A stretch of DNA of 64,000 nt from NCBI GenBank assembly GCA_949825025.1, contig OX463778.1, positions 24,485,551 to 24,549,550 of the forward strand, given 5' to 3'. Source of the DNA: Siphlonurus alternatus (Eukaryota; Arthropoda; Insecta; Ephemeroptera; Siphlonuridae). The notes below the pieces were generated by a model. It was not told the origin of the DNA, did no database searches, and saw nothing but the letters and a program-made list of their open reading frames with translations. Position 1 is the first letter of the stretch. Every line of letters starts with the position of its first letter. Below, in pieces: positions 63,740-64,000 of the stretch. Made by a program: the position numbers and the translations under genes.

Positions 63740-64000
63740 ATAATAATTAACGTGATTTTTTTATAGTTATATTTGAGCATTATAGATATATTCTCAGTTT
63801 TAAAATATAAATATTTTTGTTGAAGATACTTCGTCCCTTTCTAGTAAACCCATTTCCTATAGTGAAATATCAAAGATACCTTCAAAATTTTTAATATAAT
63901 TACATTTTTAAATAATTTCAGTATATATAGTCATAAAAATCTGGAAAAAAAAATCAGAGTATAACACAATTTATTCATTTATGTTTCAATGTCGGCACTC
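63740..64000. other. AT-rich end of window
   Basis: Nothing supported. Confidence 0.5.

Overview
This window looks like nuclear DNA of an animal, most likely an invertebrate. It is strongly AT-rich, full of microsatellites and homopolymer runs, and packed with small palindromic (foldback) repeats. It has metazoan-type splice signals and no bacterial gene organisation. An arthropod is my best guess, from the long AT-rich introns, a GAGA-rich tract and unmethylated-looking CpG patches. The sequence does not prove this, and a mollusc or cnidarian cannot be excluded. There is no intact transposase, reverse transcriptase, rRNA or tRNA gene. Nearly every open frame of 60-170 codons is a chance frame in AT-rich or repeat DNA.

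Genes. The best protein-coding candidate is a pair of short plus-strand exons too small for a 60-codon cut-off. Exon 1 (ATG at 37888, CAG|GTAAGG donor after 37985) and exon 2 (55104-55221, pyrimidine-rich acceptor, GAG|GTAATG donor) join in frame across a 17.1 kb intron. Together they encode a long hydrophobic signal-peptide-like stretch followed by an acidic Asp-rich segment. The rest of the gene would lie beyond the right edge. A GC/CpG-rich block at 53631-53870 ends in a near-perfect donor (CAG|GTAAGC) on the minus strand and may be the first exon of an antisense transcript inside that intron. A smaller minus-strand candidate ends at 23423. Other GC-rich patches (6.3, 7.9, 21.6 kb) may be exons or cis-regulatory DNA.

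Repeats. The most striking object is a 2.5 kb foldback transposon (9238-11765). Its inverted arms are arrays of a 15-bp unit (GGACAAAATACCCTT), it is bounded by a 9-10 bp direct repeat, and it carries a second palindromic element nested in its core. At least eight further groups of palindromic, MITE-like elements are present, several with two or more copies in the window. Family A is at 1.4 and 10.5 kb. Family B is at 2.6, 41.4 and probably 59.2 kb. Family D is at 47.4 and 59.7 kb, with diverged relatives at 15.9 and 22.1 kb. Family F is at 25.7 and 43.3 kb. Family G is at 43.0 and 63.0 kb. The AATGGGG type is at 55.9 and 63.3 kb. Two stretches resemble 5S rRNA (3.8 kb minus, 29.4 kb plus). 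The second heads a SINE-like unit whose tail recurs near 60.3 kb.

Layout. 0-9 kb is AT-rich with foldbacks and GC patches. 9.2-11.8 kb is the 15-bp-array foldback element. 12-22 kb is mostly featureless AT-rich DNA with a few elements and a 55-codon ORF. 22-37 kb has elements, the 5S-headed repeat and a long hairpin inserted in an older repeat. 37.9-55.2 kb is the candidate gene with microsatellites and elements in its large intron. 55.7-63.7 kb is dense in foldback elements. All calls come from reading the sequence by eye, with no database comparison.
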